64,000 bases of DNA from Sphingomonas citricola (lineage in GTDB: Bacteria; Pseudomonadota; Alphaproteobacteria; Sphingomonadales; Sphingomonadaceae), in assembly GCF_019429535.1 (NCBI RefSeq), contig NZ_JAHXZM010000007.1, forward strand, positions 62,001-126,000. Reading direction: 5' to 3'. Below the pieces are notes generated by a model. The model saw only the letters and a list, made by a program, of their open reading frames with translations. It searched no databases and had not been told where the DNA came from. Shown piece after piece: positions 25,020 through 35,021 of this stretch. The position numbers and the translations under genes are program-made. Positions within the stretch are counted from its first letter, which is position 1. Every line of letters begins with the position of its first letter.

Positions 25020-28000
25020 ATGACGAGATTGTCCGTTCGTGCCGGTCGGGTTTCGCTGGGTGCCATCGCGCTCGCGACGCTTGCTCATCCGATCCAGGGG
25101 TTCGCACAAACCGCCGACCCGCAATCGCAAACGACCAACTGCCCGACCGGAACACTGCTCGACGCGACGGGGACGTGCCAACCAAGTGCCGACGCACCGG
25201 CCACGACCCCGGGCACCGATCAACCCGGCACGGCGGCCGGGTCGACGCCGACCGACGGCGACATCGTCGTTACGGGCTCGCGCATCGCACGCCGCGGAAC
25301 CGAAACGACGTCGCCGATCCAGGTGATCGATTCAAAGCAGCTCGACACGCGCGGCTTCTCGACCGTCGCGCAAGCGTTGAACGAGCTGCCGGCGTTCGGC
25401 GTGCCGGGGGCGTCGCCGGTCGGGGCCGGGCAGTCGAGCTTCGGCGCGGGCCAGAGCTACGTCGACTTTCTCGGTCTGGGATCGCAGCGGACGCTGACGC
25501 TGGTCAACGGTCGCCGTTTCGTGTCGTCCAACACACCGTCGATCTTCGGCCCGACCGGGTCGGGCGGCAGCCAGGTCGATCTCAACACCATCCCGACGAA
25601 GCTGATCGACCGCGTCGAGACCGTCGCCGCGATCGGCGCGCCGATCTACGGCTCCGACGCGATCGCGGGCACGATCAACATCATCCTCAAGAAGGATTAT
25701 CAGGGTCTCGACCTCGACGCCCAATATGGCATCTCCGAGCGTGGCGACGCGCCCGACTACCGTTTCCGCGCGCTCGCGGGACAAAATTTCGCCGATGGTC
25801 GCGGCAACATCACGATCGCGGGCGAATATAACGAGGCCAAGGGCCTGCTCTACACCGACCGCACGTTGACGACGAGCGACGACCGCTTCGCGCGCAGCCG
25901 CGCGACCACGGGCGCGAACCAGGCGCTGTACCGCGACTTCCGCGTCCCCTCGATCGCGACCACGGGTATCCCGCTCGTTGGCGGCGGCGCCTTCGGCCTC
26001 GATTTGCCGCTCAGCCCGCAGCAGGCGAACCTGTTCCTCGGCGATCCGACCGCGAGCTTCGGCGTCGCGGGGGCGGGCAACACGCAGCTGCGCTTCGCCC
26101 CCGACGGGTCGCTGGAGGCGATCAACTTCGGATCGACGGTCGGACGCGACACCGCGTTCAACGTCTTCACGAGCGGGGGCAACGGTTTGTCGCTGCCGAG
26201 CGTCCAGAACCTGCTGACCGACCTCAAGCGCTACAACGGCAACCTCAACGCGACGTTTCAGGTGACGGACAAGGTGCGGTTGTTCGGCGAGGGTTGGTAC
26301 AGCGTCAGCCAGGGGCGCAATCTGGCGGCACAGCCGGTGTATAATACCGGGTTGTTCGGTGCGGCGGGGACGCGCGACGGCAATCTGATCATCCCGCTGT
26401 CAAACCCGTTCTTGAGCGCGGCGGCTCGTACCGCGATCCAGCAATCGATCGCGAACAACCCCTTCTCGGACCAGAACCAGGGCGTCGATTACGCGGGCAA
26501 TCCGCTGGTGGGGGGGGCAGAACTATTTCTACCTCGGGCGCGCGAACACCGATCTGTCGCCCGGCGTCTCGACCGCGAAAACCGAACTGGCGCGGGGCGT
26601 GATCGGACTGGACGGTAATTTCACCGTCCTGCCCGGGCGCGAGTGGCGGTTCGAGGCGAGCTTCAATTACGGCCGGTCAAAAACGACGAGCCGCAACCCC
26701 GAAGTCAACCAGATCAATTTTCTGAACGCGCTGAACGCGACGCGCGACGCGAGCGGCAACATCGTCTGCGCACCGGGCTACACCAATTCGCCCGCGGCAA
26801 CGATCTCGAGCACGTGCGCGCCGCTCAACCTGTTCGGTCAGCAGATCTCGAGCGCGGCGCGCGATTACGTCACCACGATCGCGACGCCGTCGTCGGTCAA
26901 CGAGCAATATGACGGCATCGTCTCGATCTCGGGCCCGTTGTTCAAGCTGCCCGGCGGCGATGTCGCCTTTGCGCTCGGCTACGAACACCGCCAGGAAAGC
27001 TCGCGCTTCAATCCCGGGACCTTCTATTTCGGGTCGCCCGATCCTGATCCGACCCGCGATTCGAACGGGGACGGCGATCCGACCAACGATCGCGGCAGCT
27101 ACGGCCGCTCGACCCCGATCGATCCCGTGTCGGGCAAGTTCAACACCGACGAAATCTTCGGCGAGTTGAACGCCAGCATCATCTCGGCGGAGAACGACGT
27201 TCCCTTCATCCACGAACTCAGCATCCAGACCGCGGGTCGATACGTCTGGAACTCGCTCGCGGGTGGTGATCCGACCTATACGCTGGGTGGTCGTTACGCC
27301 CCAATCCGTGATCTCACCTTCCGCGGCGCCTACACGCGTGCGATCCGCGCGCCGGCGATCACCGAGGCGTTCAATCCCACCTCGACCTCGTTCGTCTTCG
27401 CGGTCGACGTGTGCGATCAGGACCAGCGCGGCAACGGTCCGGCGCCCGCGACGCGCGCCGCGAACTGCACCGCGGCGGGGCTGCCCGCGAACTTCACCGC
27501 GCTGTCGAGCCAGCGGTCGTTCCCGGGCTACGTGTTCGGCAATCCCAACCTGCGAAACGAGAAGTCCGACAGCTACACCGTCGGCGCGATCCTGACGCCG
27601 CGCTTCCTGCCGGGCCTGAGCGCGACCGTCGATTACGTCGACATCACGCTAAAGGACGCGATCAGCCAGTTCTCGACCGATCAAGTGGTCGCGGCATGCT
27701 ATGATTCGACCAGCTACCCGACCAACCCGTTCTGCTCGCTGATCACGCGTGACGGCACTGGGCAGCTCAGCCTCGTCGGCACCAGCTACTTCAACTCCGC
27801 GCAACTGCGGTACAAGGGCATCCTCGCCGACATCGCCTATCGGTTCCGCACCCCGTGGCTGGGCGCCGAAAGCGGCATGTCGGCGAGCGTGAGCTACCAG
27901 TATCTCGACACGTTGACGACGCAGGTCACCGCAGGGGACGAGCCGACGATCACCGACAATTCGATCGGTTATTCGCGGCACAAGGGCGTGGCGACCGTCA

Positions 28001-28293
28001 CCTACGACAATCCGTCGTTCAGCTACCAGATACAGGCGGCATATGTCGGCAGCGCCAACATCGCCAACAACATCCCCGCCAATTATTACCCGTTCAACCG
28101 CGTCAACCCGGTCGTGTTCGTCAACACCGCCGCGACGCTGCGCGTGGCGCAGCAGTTCAACCTGCGGCTCTCGGTCGACAACCTCTTCGACCAGGCGCCG
28201 CCCTATCCCTATCCGGCGTCGGGCGGGACAACGACCTATTTCCGCGGGATCCTGGGGAGGTACTTCCGGGTCGGCGCCGCCGTGCATTTCTGA
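25020..28293 (+). pseudogene. TonB-dependent receptor, frameshifted in a G8 tract
   Basis: The gene reads as two frames that together make a normal receptor of about 1090 residues. The first frame (25020 to about 26517) has a signal peptide ending GFAQ, a TonB-box-like GDIVVTGSRIARRGTETTSPIQVID, and the plug domain (QALNELPAFG, GLGSQRTLTLVNGRRFV, VETVAAIGAPIYGSDAIAGTINIILK). The second (about 26518-28293) continues the barrel with NYFYLGRANTDLSPG. It includes YAPIRDLTFRGAYTRAIRAPAITEAF and the C-terminal NLRLSVDNLFDQAPPYPYPASGG, and ends in Phe (AAVHF). They join across a run of eight Gs at 26510-26517; seven would restore one frame. The gene may be phase-variable, decayed, or affected by a sequencing error. 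The ligand is unknown. Its 3' end abuts a transposase remnant. Confidence 0.85.
26510..26517 (+). repeat. G8 homopolymer causing the receptor frameshift
   Basis: Eight consecutive Gs inside the receptor reading frame. Upstream, the codons read CTG GTG GGG GGG GCA; downstream conservation (Gln-Asn-Tyr-Phe-Tyr-Leu-Gly) needs one G fewer. This pins the +1 shift to the tract. Confidence 0.8.
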
Positions 28294-28340
28294 TCGTGGC
28301 GACATCGGGCCATGGGGATCGTCCTGGCCGGATAACTGGC

Positions 28341-28935
28341 CGGGCGGCGTCGACAACTTTGAGGCAGGATCTGGCGGTGAGGTAGACCATGCCGAGAAAG
28401 CTCTTAACCAACTGGTCGTGGCGGGTGGTGACGATGTCGCCGATCTTGAGGTGACCGGACAAAGGCTCGATGCGATTGCGTTGCTTGAAGAGAGTGCAGC
28501 CGTATCCATTCTCTTTTCGGCGACTTGAGCGGACACGGATGATGGGTTCAATGTGCCGCTCCGTCAGATGCAAGGCGAGCGGTTGCCCGGAAACATTGGC
28601 CGGCCAGCGTAACTTACTGACGAACCGACCCCGCGAGCGGCCAACGTCGCGCTGATGAACCCCTTTTTTCTACCGCTGCCAAGACGTGGGCACGGACGGT
28701 GATTACACTAGCCGATGTCCGCCATGAACTTGGCCAGCGTCATTGCCACGATCTGCCAGACCTTGAATTCGCTCCGTCGTCGAACCGGCGATCGATGATT
28801 TTCAGTTCCCGTAGTTTGGCGGGCACGTCAAGCCACGGAGCACCGCATCGTAGTCGCCAACGTATGCTGTCGATGATCAACCGGCTCTGGTTTGCGCTTT
28901 TTGTAATGGAACCGCGCCAAGCGCCTCGCGTCCCG
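28341..28935 (-). pseudogene. Degenerate IS5-family transposase
   Basis: Pieces of one DDE transposase read in order on the minus strand. There is an N-terminal part (IDSIRWRLRCGAPWLDVPAKL, about 28935-28790) and then LAKFMADIG. Next come TVRAHVLAAVEKRGS and FVSKLRWPANVSGQPLALHLT (about 28730-28570), and the C-terminal RNRIEPLSGHLKIGDIVTTRHDQLVKSFLGMVYL (about 28485-28370). All match IS5-type transposases, but frameshifts, stops and a large deletion of the DDE core leave no functional protein. No terminal inverted repeats were found. It occupies essentially the whole gap between the TonB receptor and the next gene. Confidence 0.8.
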
Positions 28936-28972
28936 CGAGGATCGCGCATAGCCGTTGTCCACGCCGCCTAGG

Positions 28973-29359
28973 CTATGCGGTGCAGAACGCGCTTCCGATG
29001 GCAAGCAGCAGACCTGCCGCGGCGAGCGCGAGAACCACGAACCGCCGGGCGCCAGGCCTCTTGGGGTTCGACAGCACAATCATTCCCGGCTCCTGCTGCT
29101 CGATGGCGCGTAGGGCGGAGGCGTAGCTCTCCTCTTGTGCATGCAGACGATGCGCCACGAGTGCCGTCCCGAGCAGGACCGGCCCTGCCAGCAGACCCGC
29201 CGCGGCCAACCAGAGCGGTCGATTGATGGCGACGGCCGTCAACACGCCCGTGACGAGCGCGAGGTTGAGGCCGATCACTTGAAAGTAGAGGCGTCCGAAA
29301 TGCAATCGATGGTCGGCCAACGCCTGATACTGCACTAAAGTCGCGTCGCTTGTCTGCAC
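28973..29359 (-). CDS. Small predicted membrane protein of unknown function
   Basis: A 128-residue protein with three likely transmembrane segments: about residues 27-45 (FQVIGLNLALVTGVLTAVA), 49-69 (LWLAAAGLLAGPVLLGTALVA) and 106-124 (FVVLALAAAGLLLAIGSAF). A short soluble N-terminus (ATLVQYQALADHRLHFGRLY) and a central hydrophilic loop (HRLHAQEESYASALRAIEQQ) precede the last helix. The layout is reminiscent of small two- or three-helix effector-type membrane proteins, but no family was recognised. It is divergent from the BchE-like gene, with 78 bp between starts, so the two may share a control region. A decayed transposase lies immediately downstream. Confidence 0.6.
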   Translation of the reverse strand: MQTSDATLVQYQALADHRLHFGRLYFQVIGLNLALVTGVLTAVAINRPLWLAAAGLLAGPVLLGTALVAHRLHAQEESYASALRAIEQQEPGMIVLSNPKRPGARRFVVLALAAAGLLLAIGSAFCTA

Positions 29360-29437
29360 GGATTTGCCTCGGCCTCTTCACGTTCCCTTGACCGCGCGGT
29401 GCGATGACGGTCTGGCGATGGCAGCGGGATAGTCGAT

Positions 29438-30973
29438 GTGCGTATTCTTCTGGTGAACGTTCCACATCCGGCGATCGGCAGTCGCATTCCCAAGGAGCAA
29501 CTGCCCCCATTTGGGTTGCTCTGCGTCGGCGGCCCGCTGATCGACGACGGCCATGACGTGGCGCTCATCGACGGCGAATTCGGGCCGATGCCGCTTGGGG
29601 AACTGGTCGCAGAGATCGTCCGCCGCGCGCCGGGTGCAATATTATTTGGCCATTCGGGGTCATCGTCGGGTCATCCCATCATCGCCGAAGTGTCCAAAGC
29701 CGTGGCGCAAATGCTACCCGAGGCTCGCATCGTGTACGGCGGGGTCCACCCGACCTATTTCTGGCGCGAGATCCTGCGGGACGAACCGCACGTTCACGCG
29801 ATCGTGCGCGGTGAGGGCGAGGAGACCGCTCGGAAATTGATGCGTGTGCTCGAGCAGGGTGACATGCTCGATGACGTACCGGGGATCGCATTCCACCGCG
29901 GCGGCGAGGCGATCGGGACACCGCCCGCGCCCGTCATCACCGATCTCGACGCTTATCGGATCGGCTGGGAACTGATCGACCACCGCCATTACAGCTACTG
30001 GGGCGGCAAGCGGGCGGTCGTCATCCAGTTCTCCCGCGGCTGTCCGCACCTGTGCAACTATTGCGGGCAGCGCGGTTTCTGGACGCGCTGGCGTCATCGT
30101 GATCCGGTCAAATTGGCCAAGGAGATCGCTCACCTGCACCGCGAGCACGGGGTGGAAGTGTTCAACTTCGCCGACGAGAATCCGAGCGCCGGCCGCAAGC
30201 CCTGGCGGGTCTTTCTGGAGGCGCTTATCGCCGAGGACATCTCGGTTACGTTGGTCGGCTCAACCCGTGCGGACGACATCGTGCGCGATGCCGACATCCT
30301 GCACCTGTACAAGCGCGCCGGCTTCGAGCGCTTCCTGATGGGAATGGAGAACACGGACGAGGCGACACTCAAGCTAATCCGTAAGGGCGGTGCCGTCGCC
30401 AAGGATCGCGAGGCGATCCAGTTGCTTCGCCAACATGGCATCCTTTCGATGGTGACCTGGGTAGCCGGGTTCGATGACCAGACCGACCGAGACCTGTTCC
30501 GCGGCATGCGGCAGCTTATTTCCTACGATGCCGATCAGATCCAGGCGCTCTACGTCACGCCTCATCGATGGACCCCTTTCTTCCGTCTGGCTGCGGACCG
30601 CCCTGTGGTGCAGGCGGACCAGACGAAATGGGACTATAAGCATCAGGTGCTCGGACTCACCCGGATGCCGCCCTGGCGTCTGTTTCTCTGGGTCAAGCTG
30701 ATCGAAGCGGTCGCGCAGCTCCGGCCGCGCGCGTTCCGACGCTGGGCGTGGCACCCAGACCCGAAGATCCGGCATGCGATCCGCTGGTATTACCGGATGG
30801 GCAGGCGGGTATGGCTGCACGAAATCACGGATTTCCTGTTCCGTGATCGACGCAGCAACGATGGCCGAACGGTCGCCGACCTTCTCGGCGCGGCTCAGGA
30901 TCATGAGGAAGAGGCGTCACGTGTAGCGGCTCGGCGGAAGGTCATACCTCCCGCTTCTGCTTCAGCCGCATAG
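29438..30973 (+). CDS. Cobalamin-binding radical SAM protein, BchE-like
   Basis: A 511-residue enzyme. The N-terminal about 170 residues form a B12-binding Rossmann domain (MRILLVNVPHPAIGSRIPKEQLPPFGLL, HSGSSSGHPIIAEVSKAV, YGGVHPTYFWRE, IVRGEGEET). The radical SAM domain follows, with its 4Fe-4S motif in SRGCPHLCNYCGQRGFW (CxxxCxxC) and the ADENPS and VGSTRADDI strands. This layout and wording closely follow the anaerobic Mg-protoporphyrin monomethyl ester cyclase BchE of bacteriochlorophyll synthesis, and more distantly hopanoid-modifying HpnJ/HpnR-type enzymes. No other photosynthesis gene is in the window, so the exact reaction is unresolved. The start may be GTG at 29438. It converges with the VIT-domain gene. 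Confidence 0.82.
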   Translation: MRILLVNVPHPAIGSRIPKEQLPPFGLLCVGGPLIDDGHDVALIDGEFGPMPLGELVAEIVRRAPGAILFGHSGSSSGHPIIAEVSKAVAQMLPEARIVYGGVHPTYFWREILRDEPHVHAIVRGEGEETARKLMRVLEQGDMLDDVPGIAFHRGGEAIGTPPAPVITDLDAYRIGWELIDHRHYSYWGGKRAVVIQFSRGCPHLCNYCGQRGFWTRWRHRDPVKLAKEIAHLHREHGVEVFNFADENPSAGRKPWRVFLEALIAEDISVTLVGSTRADDIVRDADILHLYKRAGFERFLMGMENTDEATLKLIRKGGAVAKDREAIQLLRQHGILSMVTWVAGFDDQTDRDLFRGMRQLISYDADQIQALYVTPHRWTPFFRLAADRPVVQADQTKWDYKHQVLGLTRMPPWRLFLWVKLIEAVAQLRPRAFRRWAWHPDPKIRHAIRWYYRMGRRVWLHEITDFLFRDRRSNDGRTVADLLGAAQDHEEEASRVAARRKVIPPASASAA

Positions 30974-31040
30974 GCGGGCATGTCGTCTGTGCGGTAAGTC
31001 CGCACGCGATCCCTCGCGCGAGGCCGAACGTCGTGGACCG

Positions 31041-34007
31041 TTACCGCCTGGTCGGCGGCTGCTTGGCAGGCACGATGACGCGGCCGATCATCCGCGCGCC
31101 TTTTTCGTCGCGCTTCAACTCGATATCGACGCTGTCGACCGTTTCGTTCGCGCGACCGAAATTGCGGAACAGGTGCGCGGTCAGAATGGTCGCCCCATTG
31201 GGATCGATCCGGTCGGGCGCGAAGACATTGGCCTGCGCGGTGTAGATGCCCGCCGGCGCCCGGTGGACCATATATTCCTCCGGCCCGTACCCACGCGTCA
31301 TGTCGTTCGACAGCCGTCCACCGATCACGGTGCGATTGTTGTTGTAGATCGCCCGTTCGCGGGTCGGTTCGTCGACCCAGAGGTCCATGTCCGAGCCATC
31401 GCTGGACCAGTCGATGACGACGCGCACATCGACGTCGAGCAGTCCGACCAGACGCGGGTCCATGTCGACGGTGCCACCGAGCGCGCGCAAGCGTGGGAGC
31501 ATCGCATTCGCCTCGTTGAGCGAGATCAGCGCGATGCCATTCCAAAGTGCGGACTGCGGCGTGACGGCGACGTCGTACAACAGCGTGATCGCGCGGGTCA
31601 GGTCGGCGCGCGCCGTGGCGGGCTGCGCCTTGGCCCGGCGGGCGAGCGTCAGTGCCAGCAGACGGCGCGGCTGCGGCCGATCCGGATCGAGCGCCGCCTG
31701 CCGCTCGCGCAGCTCGACCGCGCGGTCCCAGGCGCCGTAGCGCTCGAGCCGGTCGGCGACCATGCCTAGCGTCGTGTCGTCAGCGGTCGGCAGCTCGAGC
31801 GCCGACAGGACCATTTCCTGCGCCTCCGCGATCCGCCCGCGCTTCGCCAGCCAGGCGGCGGTGTCGAGGTAGAAGATGGGCAGCGTCCCATGCCGCGCCT
31901 CGGCCTCACGGAAGCGTTCGGCGAAGTCGGCGGGTTTGCCGTCATACAACTCGAGATAGGGGCGGTCTGGCTGCCACGCATCGATCTGAACCGACGGCGC
32001 GGCAGGGCCGGCCTCGGCACCCGCGCTGCGGCTGGTCACCACGATGTTGCCCGTCGCAGGGCTGCCCTGCGGGGCCGGGGGTGCGCCCGGAGGAACGGGT
32101 GAGTAAACAGCCGGGGGTGACGGCATCGTTGTTGCGACCGCCGGTGGCGGTGGTGGTGGTGGTGGTGGCGGCGGCGGTGGCGGCGGTGGTGGTGGTGGTG
32201 GTGGGAATGCCTCACTCGGTGCTGTCCGGTCGAAGCTGTGCGAGGTAGCGACCCGCTTGGGCACTGCCGCGGGATCGAACTTCGTCTTCCACCAGGCGAC
32301 CTGTTCCTGCCATTCCTTGACGAGGTTCTCGCGGCGAGTTTGTGCTTTTGCGGCGTCGTTGCTGTCCGCCGCCTTGCGGGCTCGCGCATAATCGTCGCGC
32401 CATTCGGCGGGCAGGGTGGCCGGCGGGTCGATCTTCGCTGCTAGATAGTCGTTCACGCTTTCCAGGACGAGAAACGACAGACTAGGGCTGGCGATGCCGT
32501 ACCGGCGGCTGAGCGCAACATAGGCCTCGCGCTGGTCGGTGCCGCCCAACTCGGCCAATTGGTCTCGCGCTAGCAGCGCACCGGGGCCGTCAAACGCGAT
32601 GCTATCGCCCTCGACTGCGCGGACGATCGTCTGCCCGCTGCCCAGTCTGACCGTGACCGGCCCAAAACCGGGCGCACGGGTCAGGATCGACCAGCGTCCG
32701 GCGGGAGCGGACAGCGGCACGAAGGGGATAGGCCGTCCGTCGGGATCAACCACCGCCGTCACGCCGGTACCCGGCACGCGCAACTGCGCCATTGCCGCGA
32801 TCGGATCGTCGCCGAGCAGGATCAGGCGTCCGCCATGCGTTCGAGCCAGATGCCCGGCCCAGGCCCGGTCGTCACCGCTCGCGCTGCTGACCACGTCAAT
32901 CGGGCAGGCCGCGCCGATCGTCGCTCCGCGGTCGATCGTCGCGCGGCCGTCGGTGAACATCAGGCAGCGATCGGCCGGACCTTCACGGCTGATCGGTGCA
33001 AAGCTCGTCGCGCCCCGATAGGACAGCGCGGCCAGCCACGCAGCGGCCTCGTCGGCGTTGCGGACCGTCTGGCGAAACGCCCCGCTACTATTGAAGGCGA
33101 CCAGCTCGATCGTAGCCGGCCGCCAGTCGGTAATTGCCGCCTTGACCAGCGCGATCTCGCGCGCGGTGTCGGCATCCAGCCGAGAGCGTGAGCGATCCCA
33201 ATAGATGCGCAGCCGCGCCGGCGCCGCACTGGCGGCGGCGGGAGGAAGGTCGCCGCCGAGCTGGACGTCGCGCTCGCCATTGCGATGGGTGCTCGCGATC
33301 AGATCGGCGACCCGCGTAGATGCGATCTTCAGTGCGCCAGGCGGCAGCGCGCCCTTGCCCGCGCGCTCAGCCCGAAAGGCGTCGCCCTGCGCCGTCATTG
33401 TCAGCGCCGTATCACCCAGCGTCACGACGGGCGCACCTGTCATCCCTGTCGCATGCACCCGTACCGACCATCCCTCGGCCGGCGCATCGAAGCCCACCGG
33501 CAGGCGCCAACCCTCGGCGCCGACAGGGGCGACGAAGCTCACGCGGATCGTCCGCCCGGACCCCGGCCAGATCGGAAAGACACGGGTCGAAAAGACATTG
33601 TCCGGGCTGACTTCGGCCAGGCCGGGGTCGACGCGCTGGCGGACCCGAGCCTCGTACACCGCCTTGGCACGGGGCCGGTCGACCAGAACACCATCGACCA
33701 TTCGTCCGCCGACGTCCAGCGCATAGCCGGTGACGACCGCACCTTCGGGCAAGGTCAGGCGAAAATCACCTTCCTGCTGTTCGCGCTCCGGATTGGCGAA
33801 GACGGCGGTGACGGTCGTCTCCACCACACCACCGCGCTGCTCGACCGACAGGTCCAGCCGCCGCAATTGCAACGACCGGGTATGAGCCTCGTCCCGGATG
33901 CCGTTTGCCCGCGCGGTCAGCACCGGATTGGCGATCTGTGCCGACGCCCCCTGAGCGGCGATCAGGGCAAAGCCCAGCGCCACGAGTCCCGACCAGCGTG
34001 CCAGCAT
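31041..34007 (-). CDS. Exported VIT-domain / DUF2135 protein with a proline run
   Basis: A 988-residue exported protein. The start at 34007 gives a signal peptide (LARWSGLVALGFALIAAQGASAQ). Residues about 40-170 are a vault-inter-alpha-trypsin (VIT) domain: VEQRGGVVETTVTAVFANPEREQQEGDFRLTLPEGAVVTGY, then RPRAKAVYEARVRQRVDPGL. A central von Willebrand-like region contains LRIYWDRSRSR and CLMFTDGRATIDRG. A spacer holds 21 consecutive prolines, and TPR-like helices follow. The C-terminus is a DUF2135 domain (VRVVIDWSSDGSDMDLWVDEP through IFRNFGR-type strands). Proteins of this architecture are surface or periplasmic with unknown function. Its codons show no obvious foreign bias. It converges with the radical SAM gene. 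Confidence 0.82.
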   Translation of the reverse strand: MLARWSGLVALGFALIAAQGASAQIANPVLTARANGIRDEAHTRSLQLRRLDLSVEQRGGVVETTVTAVFANPEREQQEGDFRLTLPEGAVVTGYALDVGGRMVDGVLVDRPRAKAVYEARVRQRVDPGLAEVSPDNVFSTRVFPIWPGSGRTIRVSFVAPVGAEGWRLPVGFDAPAEGWSVRVHATGMTGAPVVTLGDTALTMTAQGDAFRAERAGKGALPPGALKIASTRVADLIASTHRNGERDVQLGGDLPPAAASAAPARLRIYWDRSRSRLDADTAREIALVKAAITDWRPATIELVAFNSSGAFRQTVRNADEAAAWLAALSYRGATSFAPISREGPADRCLMFTDGRATIDRGATIGAACPIDVVSSASGDDRAWAGHLARTHGGRLILLGDDPIAAMAQLRVPGTGVTAVVDPDGRPIPFVPLSAPAGRWSILTRAPGFGPVTVRLGSGQTIVRAVEGDSIAFDGPGALLARDQLAELGGTDQREAYVALSRRYGIASPSLSFLVLESVNDYLAAKIDPPATLPAEWRDDYARARKAADSNDAAKAQTRRENLVKEWQEQVAWWKTKFDPAAVPKRVATSHSFDRTAPSEAFPPPPPPPPPPPPPPPPPPPPPAVATTMPSPPAVYSPVPPGAPPAPQGSPATGNIVVTSRSAGAEAGPAAPSVQIDAWQPDRPYLELYDGKPADFAERFREAEARHGTLPIFYLDTAAWLAKRGRIAEAQEMVLSALELPTADDTTLGMVADRLERYGAWDRAVELRERQAALDPDRPQPRRLLALTLARRAKAQPATARADLTRAITLLYDVAVTPQSALWNGIALISLNEANAMLPRLRALGGTVDMDPRLVGLLDVDVRVVIDWSSDGSDMDLWVDEPTRERAIYNNNRTVIGGRLSNDMTRGYGPEEYMVHRAPAGIYTAQANVFAPDRIDPNGATILTAHLFRNFGRANETVDSVDIELKRDEKGARMIGRVIVPAKQPPTRR
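32142..32204 (-). repeat. CCN trinucleotide tract encoding 21 prolines
   Basis: On the plus strand this is 21 TGG/CGG triplets in a row, mostly TGG. On the coding minus strand it gives 21 prolines within the linker of the VIT/DUF2135 protein. The near-uniform triplets make it a candidate for copy-number slippage without frameshift. Confidence 0.85.
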
Positions 34008-34429
34008 ATCCGCCCCCTTGTATCGCGGAGAGGCTAACCCGCCCCCATGCCCGGAGCAACCGCCATACCCGACTATCCCAAGCAACGTCACGCCGGTGTC
34101 ATCGGCAAACTGACCGCGCCGCGCCGGAATCCGGCGAGAGGAGGATCAAACTCGCAATCTAAGCCCAACGACTGAAACAACTCGGACCCGATATCGGGAA
34201 ATAATCCGCTCGCTCACAATCCTCCTACGATGTCGGATTTGAGAGGTCAGTCGATCAGGACATTTAGGGGATAACCAAATGGGCCCGCGCCATGCGCGCG
34301 GACCATCCGGGTGCGGGATCGGTGTAGCGGGCTCGTCACGCAGCACGCCATGCTGCTGTGGCGGCGGAGCAATGGCCTGATCCGTCCCATATTCACGAAC
34401 CGGGCGAGGTAACCGGCGCGCGGCCATGT

Positions 34430-34640
34430 CGGCATCCCGCATCTTATCCTGCCAGCCATCTCGCTCGCGAGGAACGAGGCGTTGATCGCCGCATAGTTGT
34501 AGGCGATCAACCACGCGCCGGCGAAGCGCCGAACTGCCTGCACCAACAGGATGCGGAAGATGCCGGCATCGCGAAAGCGGCCATGCCGGGTTTCGCGGAA
34601 TGTCGAATGATGCGGCACCCGCGCGTCGACCGGCAATCGG
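34430..34640 (-). pseudogene. Transposase scrap (IS1182/IS5-like)
   Basis: On the minus strand, PVDARVPHHSTFRETRHGRFRDAGIFR matches the VPDHSTFSKNRHGRFRDSDLFR block near the start of many DDE transposases. It is followed by AAINASFLASE, matching the VDASLIAAD catalytic strand. Nothing else of the gene survives and no inverted repeats were found. It shows that the region left of the CRISPR array has hosted a mobile element. Confidence 0.6.
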
Positions 34641-35021
34641 CAAAACCGCGATAAGTGAGGTTAAAGCAAACTCCGCACACAGCCGGCGCTACGACGTGAT
34701 GCTCCTGGGGCGAATGGTCGTGTCATGCAAACTAGCAATTTGTGCTCAATTGAGGGACGCCGACTGTGGTGCGGCGCGAGCGCGTCTGGCGGTTCTCCCG
34801 AGCCGGTCAGCCTGTCCATCCTGAGCAGGAAATGATAGGCGAGAATTATCGCCCGCTAGCTCCCGCCAATTCCCGCCAGTGTGTGTCCGTGCCGCCTCGG
34901 TGTTGCTTGCCCATCATGGCTGCTGCCTCCGATGGGTCGAAGTAGGAAACCCGTCAGGAACGCGATCGGATTGCCCCGCCTCTTTCAATAACCCCGATCG
35001 TGTTCTGACACAGATATCGCA
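34641..35021. other. Non-coding stretch before the CRISPR array
   Basis: About 380 bases with no supported gene, less GC-biased than the surroundings (for example around 34720-34750 and 34980-35020). Together with 34008-34429, which also has no recognisable gene, it separates the VIT-domain gene from the array. By repeat orientation this is the trailer side of the array, not the leader side. Confidence 0.5.

Noticed and set aside
28157..28573. A 138-codon minus-strand frame overlapping the end of the TonB receptor as a gene of its own
   Set aside because: Its middle matches the C-terminus of IS5-family transposases but the frame runs on into antisense of the receptor; it is listed as part of a transposase pseudogene instead.
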